Shown here: in pieces, positions 57,160 through 64,000 of the stretch
How positions within the stretch are numbered: position 1 is the stretch's first letter
Layout: each line of letters begins with the position of its first letter
Source: Bifidobacterium breve
Lineage (GTDB): Bacteria > Actinomycetota > Actinomycetes > Nanopelagicales > Nanopelagicaceae
Direction of reading: 5' to 3'
Assembly (NCBI GenBank): GCA_945881945.1
Contig: CAMCVO010000003.1
Coordinates: forward strand, 1-64,000
Length of the DNA: 64,000 nucleotides
Made by a program: the position numbers and the translations under genes
The notes under the pieces: generated by a model
The model's input: only the letters and a program-made list of their open reading frames with translations
The model's database searches: none
What the model was told of the DNA's origin: nothing

Positions 57160-58339
57160 AAGGCATTAAACCTTTGACGCTGTAGATGCTAGAAAAGAGC
57201 AAATCTTTCTCTTTGTTATGCGCCTCCCACATCATGCCATCGCCGGCATAAATTCCAATGTGATGAATTGTGCTCACTGTTCCCTTATATGAGTAGAAAA
57301 CCAGATCCCCTGGCACCATCTCATTTAGTGGCACCCGTTTAGTTGCCACCCAATAAAGTGATGAGTTAAGGCGATCCCAGTTGGGCCAGCCAAGCCCTGC
57401 TGCTCGGTAGGCGGCATAAACCAATCCAGAGCAATCAAATGCATTTGGTCCTTCATCTCCCCAGACATATGGTTTTTTAGCTAGCACCTGCTTTTTAGCA
57501 TACTCAACTGCAGTAAGTCGCATAGCTTCAGTTGATCGAGTGCTACTTCTGCCGGTAAATCCAGTATCTCGCCAAATTTTTGCCTGATCTGGTGTAACAA
57601 GTGCCCGACCTGCGTTTGCCTCCTCTAATAATGCAATCTGTCGCTGTTGCTCCAGAGTTAATCTTGTTTTTTGGGCAACTGCTAACTCTTTTGCCAATTT
57701 ATCTTGCACAGCTTGTAACTTATCCACCTCTTCTTGCTGCATCGCTGCTGCTTCATCAGCTGCTTTTTTCGCTGCAGCAACTTTAACTGTTGCCTCTGCC
57801 TGTGCTTTCCTTGCTACATCCGCTGCCTTTTGTGCACTGGATGCCACGATTTCTGCCGCCTTAAACCTATCTAGAGCGCTGGAATTATTCTCACCCAATG
57901 CATCAAGAGTATTTAGGCGATCAACTAAGTCTTGTGGTCCATCTGAATTTAGTAATGAATCTAAATCTGTAAAACCGCCACCCATTACATATGCATTTAC
58001 CGCTAACTTTCCAATAGTCCGTTTACCAGTACTAACCGATGCTTGAGCAGCTCGTAAATGCTCCATAGCAATTTCAGCTTGTTTGGTTTTTGCTTTCAAA
58101 TCATTTTGAGCTGCGATATAAGCTTTACGTTTTGTAGTTGCAATAGCTGACAGTTGGCGCAAAGTTGTTTTAGCAGAGTTTAATTTTTTTGCAGCAGCGG
58201 CGGCGGCTGCCTTCTTCTCTGCCTCAATCTTTTTTGCAGCATCGATCTGTGCTTGAGTTGGCTTTGGCGGAGCAGCTAATGCCGAGGCTGGCATGAGACT
58301 TAATGCAAGTACTAGAGCAACCACTTTTTTATTTATCAA
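57143..58339 (-). CDS. NlpC/P60 peptidoglycan hydrolase with coiled coil
   Basis: A 398-residue exported protein. Residues 1-22 form a signal peptide ending ALAA. Lys/Ala-rich coiled coils span about 30-240, and the NlpC/P60 domain occupies the last 110 residues with Cys303 (AFDCSGLVYA), His360 (HHIGIYAG) and His374. Relatives such as RipA cut peptide stems during cell separation. The start is TTG, overlapping the permease stop as TTGA. Together with the ABC genes, the layout recalls FtsEX-hydrolase pairs, though this exporter is of ABC-2 type. Confidence 0.9.
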   Translation of the reverse strand: MINKKVVALVLALSLMPASALAAPPKPTQAQIDAAKKIEAEKKAAAAAAAKKLNSAKTTLRQLSAIATTKRKAYIAAQNDLKAKTKQAEIAMEHLRAAQASVSTGKRTIGKLAVNAYVMGGGFTDLDSLLNSDGPQDLVDRLNTLDALGENNSSALDRFKAAEIVASSAQKAADVARKAQAEATVKVAAAKKAADEAAAMQQEEVDKLQAVQDKLAKELAVAQKTRLTLEQQRQIALLEEANAGRALVTPDQAKIWRDTGFTGRSSTRSTEAMRLTAVEYAKKQVLAKKPYVWGDEGPNAFDCSGLVYAAYRAAGLGWPNWDRLNSSLYWVATKRVPLNEMVPGDLVFYSYKGTVSTIHHIGIYAGDGMMWEAHNKEKDLLFSSIYSVKGLMPYGGRV

Positions 58340-59127
58340 TTTGCTACATCCCGTCTCTTAAACAAAAACGCCACTATGGCCAAGCCTGCAAGTAAGAATC
58401 CGTATGAAGTAAAGAGTGCGTACTGATATGAGATGCGATCGCTGCCGCCTGCTGCAACAATTGATAAAAGTTGTCCTGGAAAGTATCGATCGATATCAGT
58501 AACAAAAAGTGAGAGTAGGCCTTCAATAATTAAATTCCAGATTACTCCAATAGATATTGCAGAGATTGGTGACCTTAAAAGTAAACCTAAAATCATGCCA
58601 AAGACTCCAAACCCAATTGTGGCAAGTAGGACATTTACAAAGGTTTGGATTACCGCTATCTGGGCATCTTGTGTACTCCAGGCTTGAGTTGGAATGTCTT
58701 TAACTCCAGCGAACAAATAGGAAAGGATGATGGTCAGTAAAGCTGAAAGGGTGACCATTGCGATTGCAAATAGCTTCATCGAACCTAATTTTCCAATCAA
58801 AATTTTCATGCGAGATGGCTGGCGCACCAATAAATTGCGCAGTGTTCCGTAGGTGTACTCCTGAGCTGTTTGTGCTGCAAATATACAAAGAGCAACAATG
58901 CCGAGTAGGCCGGCTGCATTACTAAAACTTAAGGTTACCCCGCTAGGTAGAGCTAGAACATCTCGACCTATTCTTACCCCTCGCTCACCATTTCCCTCTG
59001 GTGAATCAACCAATAAAAATAGCAGCGAAGTAGTCAAGCCAGTAACAAAGATGACAGCAGCAATAGTTGATAAAGAAAGAGATGGTCGTTTTAATTTAGT
59101 AAGTTCAGCTCTAAATACATTCCACAT
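58336..59127 (-). CDS. ABC-2 type transporter permease
   Basis: A 263-residue membrane protein with six hydrophobic helices and the N-terminal FRAELTKLKRPS, followed by AQEYTYGTLRNLLVRQPSR typical of ABC-2 permeases. It pairs with the ATPase encoded 2 bases upstream. The substrate is unknown, and no resistance or lipid partner is nearby. It overlaps the hydrolase gene by 4 bases. Confidence 0.9.
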   Translation of the reverse strand: MWNVFRAELTKLKRPSLSLSTIAAVIFVTGLTTSLLFLLVDSPEGNGERGVRIGRDVLALPSGVTLSFSNAAGLLGIVALCIFAAQTAQEYTYGTLRNLLVRQPSRMKILIGKLGSMKLFAIAMVTLSALLTIILSYLFAGVKDIPTQAWSTQDAQIAVIQTFVNVLLATIGFGVFGMILGLLLRSPISAISIGVIWNLIIEGLLSLFVTDIDRYFPGQLLSIVAAGGSDRISYQYALFTSYGFLLAGLAIVAFLFKRRDVAN

Positions 59128-59129
59128 AT

Positions 59130-60035
59130 TTAATTACCTGTCATTTCAAAAAATGTATCCTCAAGTGAGGCACGAACTGGTGTAAGGCTTGCCAAAACAA
59201 TTCCTGCCTCAAAAGCTGCTTTGTTGAATTTTGCAGAAAAATCACTCCCACCTGTTACATGAACAGATTCATCAATGATGGTTGCGGTGTGTCCAGCAGC
59301 TACTGCAATCTTTACTAATCTATCAAGATCACCAGGATTTTCAGGCTTTGCCACAATTACTGGTTGTTGTTTGGCCAGTAACTCACTTGTTTTACCGAAG
59401 AAAATAACCTTGCCAAGACGAAGCATCACTAAGTAATCACTAATCATCTCAATTTCAGATAAAAGATGGGAGGAGACGAAAACTGTTGTCCCATTGTCAG
59501 CTAACTTTCTAAGTAATGCTCGAACCTCTTGAATACCTGCTGGGTCCAAACCATTTGTTGGTTCATCAAGAATAAGTAGCTTTGGATTAGGTAATAAAGC
59601 TGCAGCAATACCAAGACGTTGCTTCATGCCCAATGAGTAAGTTTTATACTTTGAATCGCCTCGATCTCCAAGGTCAACTAAATCTAGTAATCCTTGAATG
59701 CTGCCAGTATCAAATCCACCTAATTTCGCTAAGACAGTTAAATTCTGTTCCCCAGTTAAAGCTGGATAAAAAGCTGGCCCTTCAATCATGGCGCCAACAT
59801 TTGGCAAATACTTCTCTGGCTCAGAGATTGATTCACCTAATACATGGCCACTTCCTGTAGTTGGTTTTATTAATCCAAGTAACATTCTGATTGTTGTTGT
59901 TTTACCAGAACCATTAGGGCCAACAAAACCACAAATGCTTCCCATTGGAACTTCAAAATTGGCATGAGATAGCGCCATTCGATCGCCATACTTTTTGGAC
60001 AAATCGGCAACATCAAGTGCTAGAGGGAAGGACAT
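59130..60035 (-). CDS. ABC transporter ATP-binding protein
   Basis: A 301-residue ATPase with Walker A GPNGSGKT (39-46), signature SLGMKQR (134-140) and Walker B LILDEP (154-159). A C-terminal domain of about 80 residues follows the NBD, as in multidrug or bacitracin-type exporters. Upstream of its ATG, GGGA and TCCC can pair around CAATTT, which may be fortuitous. It is the first gene of the ABC-NlpC-tilS run. Confidence 0.93.
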   Translation of the reverse strand: MSFPLALDVADLSKKYGDRMALSHANFEVPMGSICGFVGPNGSGKTTTIRMLLGLIKPTTGSGHVLGESISEPEKYLPNVGAMIEGPAFYPALTGEQNLTVLAKLGGFDTGSIQGLLDLVDLGDRGDSKYKTYSLGMKQRLGIAAALLPNPKLLILDEPTNGLDPAGIQEVRALLRKLADNGTTVFVSSHLLSEIEMISDYLVMLRLGKVIFFGKTSELLAKQQPVIVAKPENPGDLDRLVKIAVAAGHTATIIDESVHVTGGSDFSAKFNKAAFEAGIVLASLTPVRASLEDTFFEMTGN

Positions 60036-60067
60036 GGGGAAAATTGTCCCATTAAAGTATTAGAAAA

Positions 60068-60919
60068 CTACTTAAGTAACACACCAATTACTAATAAAAA
60101 TGAGTAAATACTGAGAAAAACAATTGATGCTTGGAATAATCTCCCAGCATTTACCTCACTTGGCTGCCTAGTTAATTTAATTAATTGCCGTTTCCAACCA
60201 GCAATTAGTAACAAGGTGATCACCGATAGCCAGATTGGCAACTGCGCACTTTGTATTACTAATAAGGAAACTACCGCCATTGCAAGTGAGTGAAACCACA
60301 TTTGATTTATCACAGATTTTATTGGGGCAACTACTGGCAACATAGGAATTCCAGCAGCTTTGTAATCATCCTTATAGCGAACTGCTAACGCCCAAAAATG
60401 TGGTGGGGTCCAGAAAAATATTAGTAAGAAAAATAACCAGGAGGTGAGGGTAAGTGAGTTGGTAACTGCTGCTTGGCCAATTAACACTGGCATACAACCA
60501 GCAATGCCGCCCCAAACAATATTTTGCGAGGTGTGTTTTTTCAATGCAAGTGTGTACCCAAAGACATAAAAGGTGATCGCAAGAAATGTTAATAAGGTTG
60601 CAAGAGGTGTGGTGAAGGCAGCAAAGATGCTTAAGGAAATAATTGAAATTAAGGTGGCAAAAATTAACCCATTTACTTTAGATATCTCACCTGTTGCTAT
60701 CGGCCGCTTGGCAGTTCGCTTCATTAGTAGATCGGATTTAGCCTCAATCACCATATTAAATGCATTAGCACCACCTGCTGCAAATGTTCCACCTACTAAT
60801 GCCCAAATAGTTACTGACAATTCAGGCACACCATCACTTGCTAAAAATAAAGCGGGAAGTGTGGTGACAAGTAGAAGTTCAACTACTCGCAATTTCATCA
60901 GCGAGATGTAGTTTTTCAT
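60068..60919 (-). CDS. ctaB: Protoheme IX farnesyltransferase (heme O synthase)
   Basis: A 283-residue UbiA-family membrane enzyme making heme O for cytochrome oxidase. FWTPPHFWALAVRYKDDYKAAGIPMLPV near 170-197 is the CtaB-specific core, and LKKHTSQNIVWGG precedes it. In the first motif, N55-M-V-I-E59-A-K61-S-D63-LLMKRT, the usual first two Asp residues are Glu and Lys; only Asp63 is kept. A TAGAGT lies 8 bases before the ATG. Confidence 0.92.
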   Translation of the reverse strand: MKNYISLMKLRVVELLLVTTLPALFLASDGVPELSVTIWALVGGTFAAGGANAFNMVIEAKSDLLMKRTAKRPIATGEISKVNGLIFATLISIISLSIFAAFTTPLATLLTFLAITFYVFGYTLALKKHTSQNIVWGGIAGCMPVLIGQAAVTNSLTLTSWLFFLLIFFWTPPHFWALAVRYKDDYKAAGIPMLPVVAPIKSVINQMWFHSLAMAVVSLLVIQSAQLPIWLSVITLLLIAGWKRQLIKLTRQPSEVNAGRLFQASIVFLSIYSFLLVIGVLLK

Positions 60920-60927
60920 TTGCTCTA

Positions 60928-60933
60928 ACTCTA
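60928..60933 (-). promoter_or_regulatory. Possible -10 box TAGAGT of ctaB
   Basis: On the minus strand TAGAGT is followed by 8 bases and the ctaB ATG, in the 36-base gap after the carboxypeptidase gene. It fits the TANNNT pattern with slightly longer spacing. Confidence 0.38.
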
Positions 60934-60955
60934 CTCTTGGTAAGGTGAGTAATTT

Positions 60956-62119
60956 TTAAGGTGTTGTTGTAAAAGGAATATTTTCAGGCACAGGTGGTGT
61001 TAATCCGCTCACAACTGGCTTAGTAATTGTTCCCAGCATTCGATCAATTGCACTTCGAGCCGCATCTTGCAAACTTCTTGTTCTGCCAACTCCATCAGCA
61101 AGAACTACAAAGACGTAATCTTTATCACCAGAGGTTGCAAAGCCAGCGAGTGAAACGGTATTACGAATTGATCCAGTCTTAGCTCTTACTAAACCAACAG
61201 CTTGTGGAGCTGTTGAGTGGTAACGACCAATTAAAGTGCCAGACTCTCCACTAATTGGCAGGGAATCATAAATAACCTTTAACCTCGGCTCACTCTTAAT
61301 TTTAAGAAGTAATTGTGAAACAGTTACGGCAGAGACTCGATTTTGCCCACTTAGTCCAGAGCCATCCATCAACACCATGCCGGTGGTATCCACTCCAAGC
61401 TCGCTAATCTTATTATTAGCCATTTTGTTTAAACCAGTTCTAGTTAAGGGATAGCCATTTTTACCAGTAGCTAACATTGCTAGTCGCTGTGATAAGACAT
61501 TGTCGCTATAAAGGAGTGCAAATCTAATCATTTTATGTAATGGTGGGGATGTAATTTCCGCAATCTTCTCTGTTATTAAAGATTCAACCTCAACATTTTT
61601 ACTTATTGGTTTATAAGCAACTGATGACTTTCGCTTTAATGCCCGTTTGGCATACAAAATATCGGAGTTATTAACCCCTCTATATATCAAATTGATCTTC
61701 TTTAATGATGTGTCAGATGCGAATGCTGCTTTAATCAATTCAGGCATGTATGCCCGCTTATTTGCATCTCGATACTTTGCATTTGAGGTAATCCAAGGAT
61801 CATTATCTCCCCAGATAACAAAGACGCCTTTTTTCTCAGTTTTATAGATCGCAGTCTTAAAAACTGTTGCGGTATCAAGGGTTAAGGCAATTGCTGATGT
61901 TGAAATAATTTTTAATACCGAAGCCGGCTTTCTAGGCTTACTGGCTCCATCTTGATAAACAACTTCATTACTAGCACCATTTATTAAAATTATTCCAGGG
62001 CTTCCCAAATACTTTGAACCTAGGTACTTGAAAAACGGTTCTGGTAATACTTCAGCTGCATTTGCCGGCTGAAGATTGCCAAGAAGAATGAGTAGTACAA
62101 ATGTTGCAATTTTCTTCAT
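60956..62119 (-). CDS. dacB: D-alanyl-D-alanine carboxypeptidase, PBP4 (DacB) type
   Basis: A 387-residue exported penicillin-binding protein. A signal peptide covers about 1-22. Catalytic motifs are SVLK (Ser67, Lys70), SDN (205-207) and KTGS (314-317). It trims or cuts peptidoglycan peptides. It is shorter than the 470-residue Escherichia coli protein, so the inserted domains are reduced. It overlaps the DMT transporter by 4 bases. Confidence 0.93.
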   Translation of the reverse strand: MKKIATFVLLILLGNLQPANAAEVLPEPFFKYLGSKYLGSPGIILINGASNEVVYQDGASKPRKPASVLKIISTSAIALTLDTATVFKTAIYKTEKKGVFVIWGDNDPWITSNAKYRDANKRAYMPELIKAAFASDTSLKKINLIYRGVNNSDILYAKRALKRKSSVAYKPISKNVEVESLITEKIAEITSPPLHKMIRFALLYSDNVLSQRLAMLATGKNGYPLTRTGLNKMANNKISELGVDTTGMVLMDGSGLSGQNRVSAVTVSQLLLKIKSEPRLKVIYDSLPISGESGTLIGRYHSTAPQAVGLVRAKTGSIRNTVSLAGFATSGDKDYVFVVLADGVGRTRSLQDAARSAIDRMLGTITKPVVSGLTPPVPENIPFTTTP

Positions 62120-63009
62120 CTGTTCACCGCTTTACTTTTAAATCTGCCTTGGGTAATCGCTGCGCCAAGAATGACAAACATTGCACCAACTGGTTCGTGC
62201 CAAGTAACTGACTCTGCTAAAAATAACCAACCAACAAATACTGCAACCACTGGTGTCACATAAGTTACGGTGCTGGCGATAGAGCTGCCTACGGCAGCAA
62301 TAATTGAGAAGTTCCAGATATAGGCAAAGCCACTTCCCAAAACGCCAAGAGCTAGCATCGCTAGCAAAGAATTTAACTGGTAGTTATCTTCTGCGATACC
62401 ATCAAATAAGTAAAAAGGAAGCAAGGTGATGGCTGCCATGCATAATTGCACGGTCGCCGCAGCCTCTGATTTTAACCCAAGAGGTAGAATTTTTCTAGTT
62501 GTGTAAGGGAATGAGTAGCCGTAACAAGCAACTGCAACTAGTAAAGCAATTACACCTAAGAGCTGATTCTCGCCAACCCCTTTCCAAATTCCTAGTACTA
62601 CCATTACACCAAATGCTCCGATGAGTAAACCAATTATCTGTTCACCCTTTAGTTTCTCTTCTCTAAATAAGATCAGCATAAAAATTAAGGTCATTAGTGG
62701 GGTTGTGGCATTAATAATCCCAGCAAGAACTGAAGTGACATACTGCTGGGCAAATGCAAACAAAATGCCAGGCACGACATTTAACAACAGAGCAACTATC
62801 CACAGTTTTCTCCAGGTACTTTTCTCTTTTGGTAATTGAATTTTTCTCATTTTGACAAAAATCAACAAGGTAATCGCACCTAATGCACATCTGACAAAGG
62901 CAACTCCAAATGGAGTGAGGAATTCAAGGCCTAGCTCAATAAAAATAAAGGAGCAGCCCCAGATAAAACCTAAGGCAATATAGGCAGGTAGCCATGATTT
63001 TCTCATCAT
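62116..63009 (-). CDS. EamA family (DMT superfamily) transporter
   Basis: A 297-residue protein with ten hydrophobic helices in two EamA repeats. IALGFIWGCSFIFIELGLEFL begins the first, and GVLGSGFAYIWNFSIIAAVGSSIAS lies in the second. The substrate is unknown. ATGs at 63009 and 63006 both work; AAGGAG 5 bases before the second makes it slightly more likely. It is distinct from the RarD-type DMT protein at 932-1822. Confidence 0.9.
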   Translation of the reverse strand: MMRKSWLPAYIALGFIWGCSFIFIELGLEFLTPFGVAFVRCALGAITLLIFVKMRKIQLPKEKSTWRKLWIVALLLNVVPGILFAFAQQYVTSVLAGIINATTPLMTLIFMLILFREEKLKGEQIIGLLIGAFGVMVVLGIWKGVGENQLLGVIALLVAVACYGYSFPYTTRKILPLGLKSEAAATVQLCMAAITLLPFYLFDGIAEDNYQLNSLLAMLALGVLGSGFAYIWNFSIIAAVGSSIASTVTYVTPVVAVFVGWLFLAESVTWHEPVGAMFVILGAAITQGRFKSKAVNR

Positions 63010-63023
63010 TACTCCTTAGCCCT

Positions 63024-63029
63024 TAAGGT
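63024..63029 (+). promoter_or_regulatory. -10 box TAAGGT of the TrmH-type gene
   Basis: TAAGGT is followed by 6 bases and the ATG at 63036. It lies within a 26-base gap shared with the divergent DMT transporter, whose ribosome-binding site occupies the other end. Confidence 0.48.
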
Positions 63030-63035
63030 TTACTT

Positions 63036-63689
63036 ATGACACAGTCATCTGTTGGACCTGGTGAGTTCTACCAGGTGGTTGGCGTAGGCCCACACTCTAA
63101 ACCATGGCCGACTGAGAATCACTTTGATCTGGAGTTACTTGAGCATGGTGATCGGAGAAATGTCTTAGATAAATACAGATATTGGAAGGTTGAGGCGATT
63201 GTTGCTGATCTTGATACCAAGCGACATGATCTGCAAATTGCAATTGAAAATTGGCAACATGATTTAAATATTGGCTCAATTGTTAGAACTGCAAACGCCT
63301 TTAATGTTTCAGCTGTTCATATTGTTGGTAAACGTGATTGGAACCGACGGGGTGCGATGGTGACCGATCGTTATTTAACTGTGCATCATCATGCAACGGT
63401 AGCGGAGTTTAAAATTTGGTGTGATGAAAATAAATTACCAATTATTGGAATAGATAATCTGCCGATCTCTAAATCACTAGAGAGTGCGAATCTGCCTAAA
63501 AAATGTGTGATGTTATTTGGCCAAGAGGGTGCGGGGATGAGTGATGAAGGGGTAGCAGTTTGTTCAGTTGTTCTTGGGATCTCACAATATGGCTCAACTA
63601 GATCGATGAATGCATCCGCTGCCGGTGCGATTGCGATGTATGCCTGGGCGATGCAACATTTAAATCCAAGTAATCACCCAAAAAATTAA
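63036..63689 (+). CDS. TrmH/SpoU family RNA 2'-O-methyltransferase
   Basis: A 217-residue SPOUT methyltransferase. Motif 1 is NIGSIVRTANAFNV near 85, motif 2 is MLFGQEGAGMSD near 161, and motif 3 is GSTRSMNASAAGAIAMY near 187, together forming the SAM-binding knot. It methylates a ribose in tRNA or rRNA; the target cannot be told. The N-terminal 60 residues are an actinobacterial-type extension. Its stop overlaps that of the convergent TPR-like gene. Confidence 0.92.
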   Translation: MTQSSVGPGEFYQVVGVGPHSKPWPTENHFDLELLEHGDRRNVLDKYRYWKVEAIVADLDTKRHDLQIAIENWQHDLNIGSIVRTANAFNVSAVHIVGKRDWNRRGAMVTDRYLTVHHHATVAEFKIWCDENKLPIIGIDNLPISKSLESANLPKKCVMLFGQEGAGMSDEGVAVCSVVLGISQYGSTRSMNASAAGAIAMYAWAMQHLNPSNHPKN

Positions 63690-64000
63690 GTCTCGTCAAT
63701 TACCTCAGTAACAGCATCTAATCTTCTAATAATTTCATCAGCCTCATTTTCACGTCCTAATTCACGAAGGGTGAGGGCAATCTTTCGTTCAATATCAATA
63801 ATAAATTCAAAATCCTTAAACTCAGCCTCCGTAACACTTTCTAATACATTCTCAAGTGTCATAAGGGCCTCTTCATACTGTGCAAGTCCCATCTGGGCTT
63901 TACCTAACTCAAAGGATGAGTAGGTCTCTCTTCTGTGATCATGTGCGGTTACAAAAACATCTAAAGATTTTTGAGCAGAGATTAACGCCCCTTGCGCATC
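63686..64000 (-). CDS. TPR-like repeat protein (partial, N-terminus beyond window)
   Basis: The frame is open from the right edge for 104 codons to the TAA at 63686-63688. The visible part is helical, with repeats such as SSFELGKAQMGLAQYEEALMT and IALTLRELGRENEADEIIRRL, which match the spacing of tetratricopeptide repeats. An internal ATG at 63892 is not the start because homologous helices continue upstream of it. Function is unknown. Confidence 0.75.
   Translation of the reverse strand, partial: DAQGALISAQKSLDVFVTAHDHRRETYSSFELGKAQMGLAQYEEALMTLENVLESVTEAEFKDFEFIIDIERKIALTLRELGRENEADEIIRRLDAVTEVIDET

Noticed and set aside
60040-60055. GGGA-CAATTT-TCCC hairpin before the ABC ATPase gene
   Set aside because: The stem is only 4 bp and sits so close to the ATG that it could be accidental.
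1-64000. CRISPR arrays, prophage, insertion sequences or defence islands
   Set aside because: No repeat-spacer pattern, transposase, integrase, restriction or toxin-antitoxin genes were seen; the window is conserved core genome.

Overview
The window is about 64 kb of dense, A+T-rich actinobacterial core chromosome. It holds roughly 60 protein genes and one tRNA. I see no insertion sequence, integrase, phage gene, CRISPR array or rRNA. Several gene sets point to Actinobacteria: the 32-residue ribosomal protein bS22 next to proC, an XPB-type helicase with its XPB/Ssl2 N-terminal-domain partner, the order histidine phosphatase-TlpA-CcdA-ResB-CcsB, and the tilS-hpt-ftsH-folE-folP-folB-folK block leading to lysS and clpC. 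The low G+C, frequent 1-8 bp gene overlaps and tiny intergenic gaps fit a streamlined freshwater lineage such as acI (Nanopelagicales). That placement is inference.

Layout. 1-2.8 kb: the tail of an unknown gene, tRNA-Tyr, yajQ, rarD and a long-chain polyprenyl diphosphate synthase. 2.8-18.5 kb: a complete 14-subunit NADH:quinone oxidoreductase operon (nuoA to nuoN, minus strand), preceded by menG and followed without a gap by the polyprenyl synthase. 18.5-25.1 kb: menaquinone genes menF, menD, menC, menB, menE and menA. 25.1-29.6 kb: System II cytochrome c maturation (CcsB, ResB, CcdA, a TlpA-type lipoprotein). 29.6-35.6 kb: a HAD phosphatase, the XPB partner, an M20 peptidase, XPB helicase and a glutaredoxin. 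35.7-42.5 kb: a large secreted metalloprotease, bS22, a secreted repeat protein, proC, a cysteine-rich unknown and radA. 42.5-47.2 kb: clpC, an ArgA-like acetyltransferase and lysS. 47.2-53.5 kb: coaX, nadC, nadB, panC and the folate genes. 53.5-63.7 kb: ftsH, hpt, tilS, an NlpC/P60 hydrolase, an ABC exporter, ctaB, a PBP4-type carboxypeptidase, a DMT transporter and a TrmH-type methyltransferase. A TPR-like gene runs off the right edge.

The first 29 kb is largely one respiratory programme. MenF-D-C-B-E-A and MenG make menaquinone, the polyprenyl synthase makes its side chain, Nuo reduces it, and the Ccs/Res genes and CtaB (near 60 kb) serve the downstream cytochromes. The right half is cofactor synthesis (NAD, pantothenate/CoA, folate), protein quality control (ClpC, FtsH) and envelope work.

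I did not find a clearly new multi-gene system. The most informative pattern is regulatory: many first genes of transcription units have a TANNNT box exactly 6 bases before the ATG, which argues for widespread leaderless mRNAs. Also notable are near-universal overlaps of convergent genes, a secreted metalloprotease with an altered zinc motif and propeller-like repeats, and a cysteine-rich protein of unknown function.
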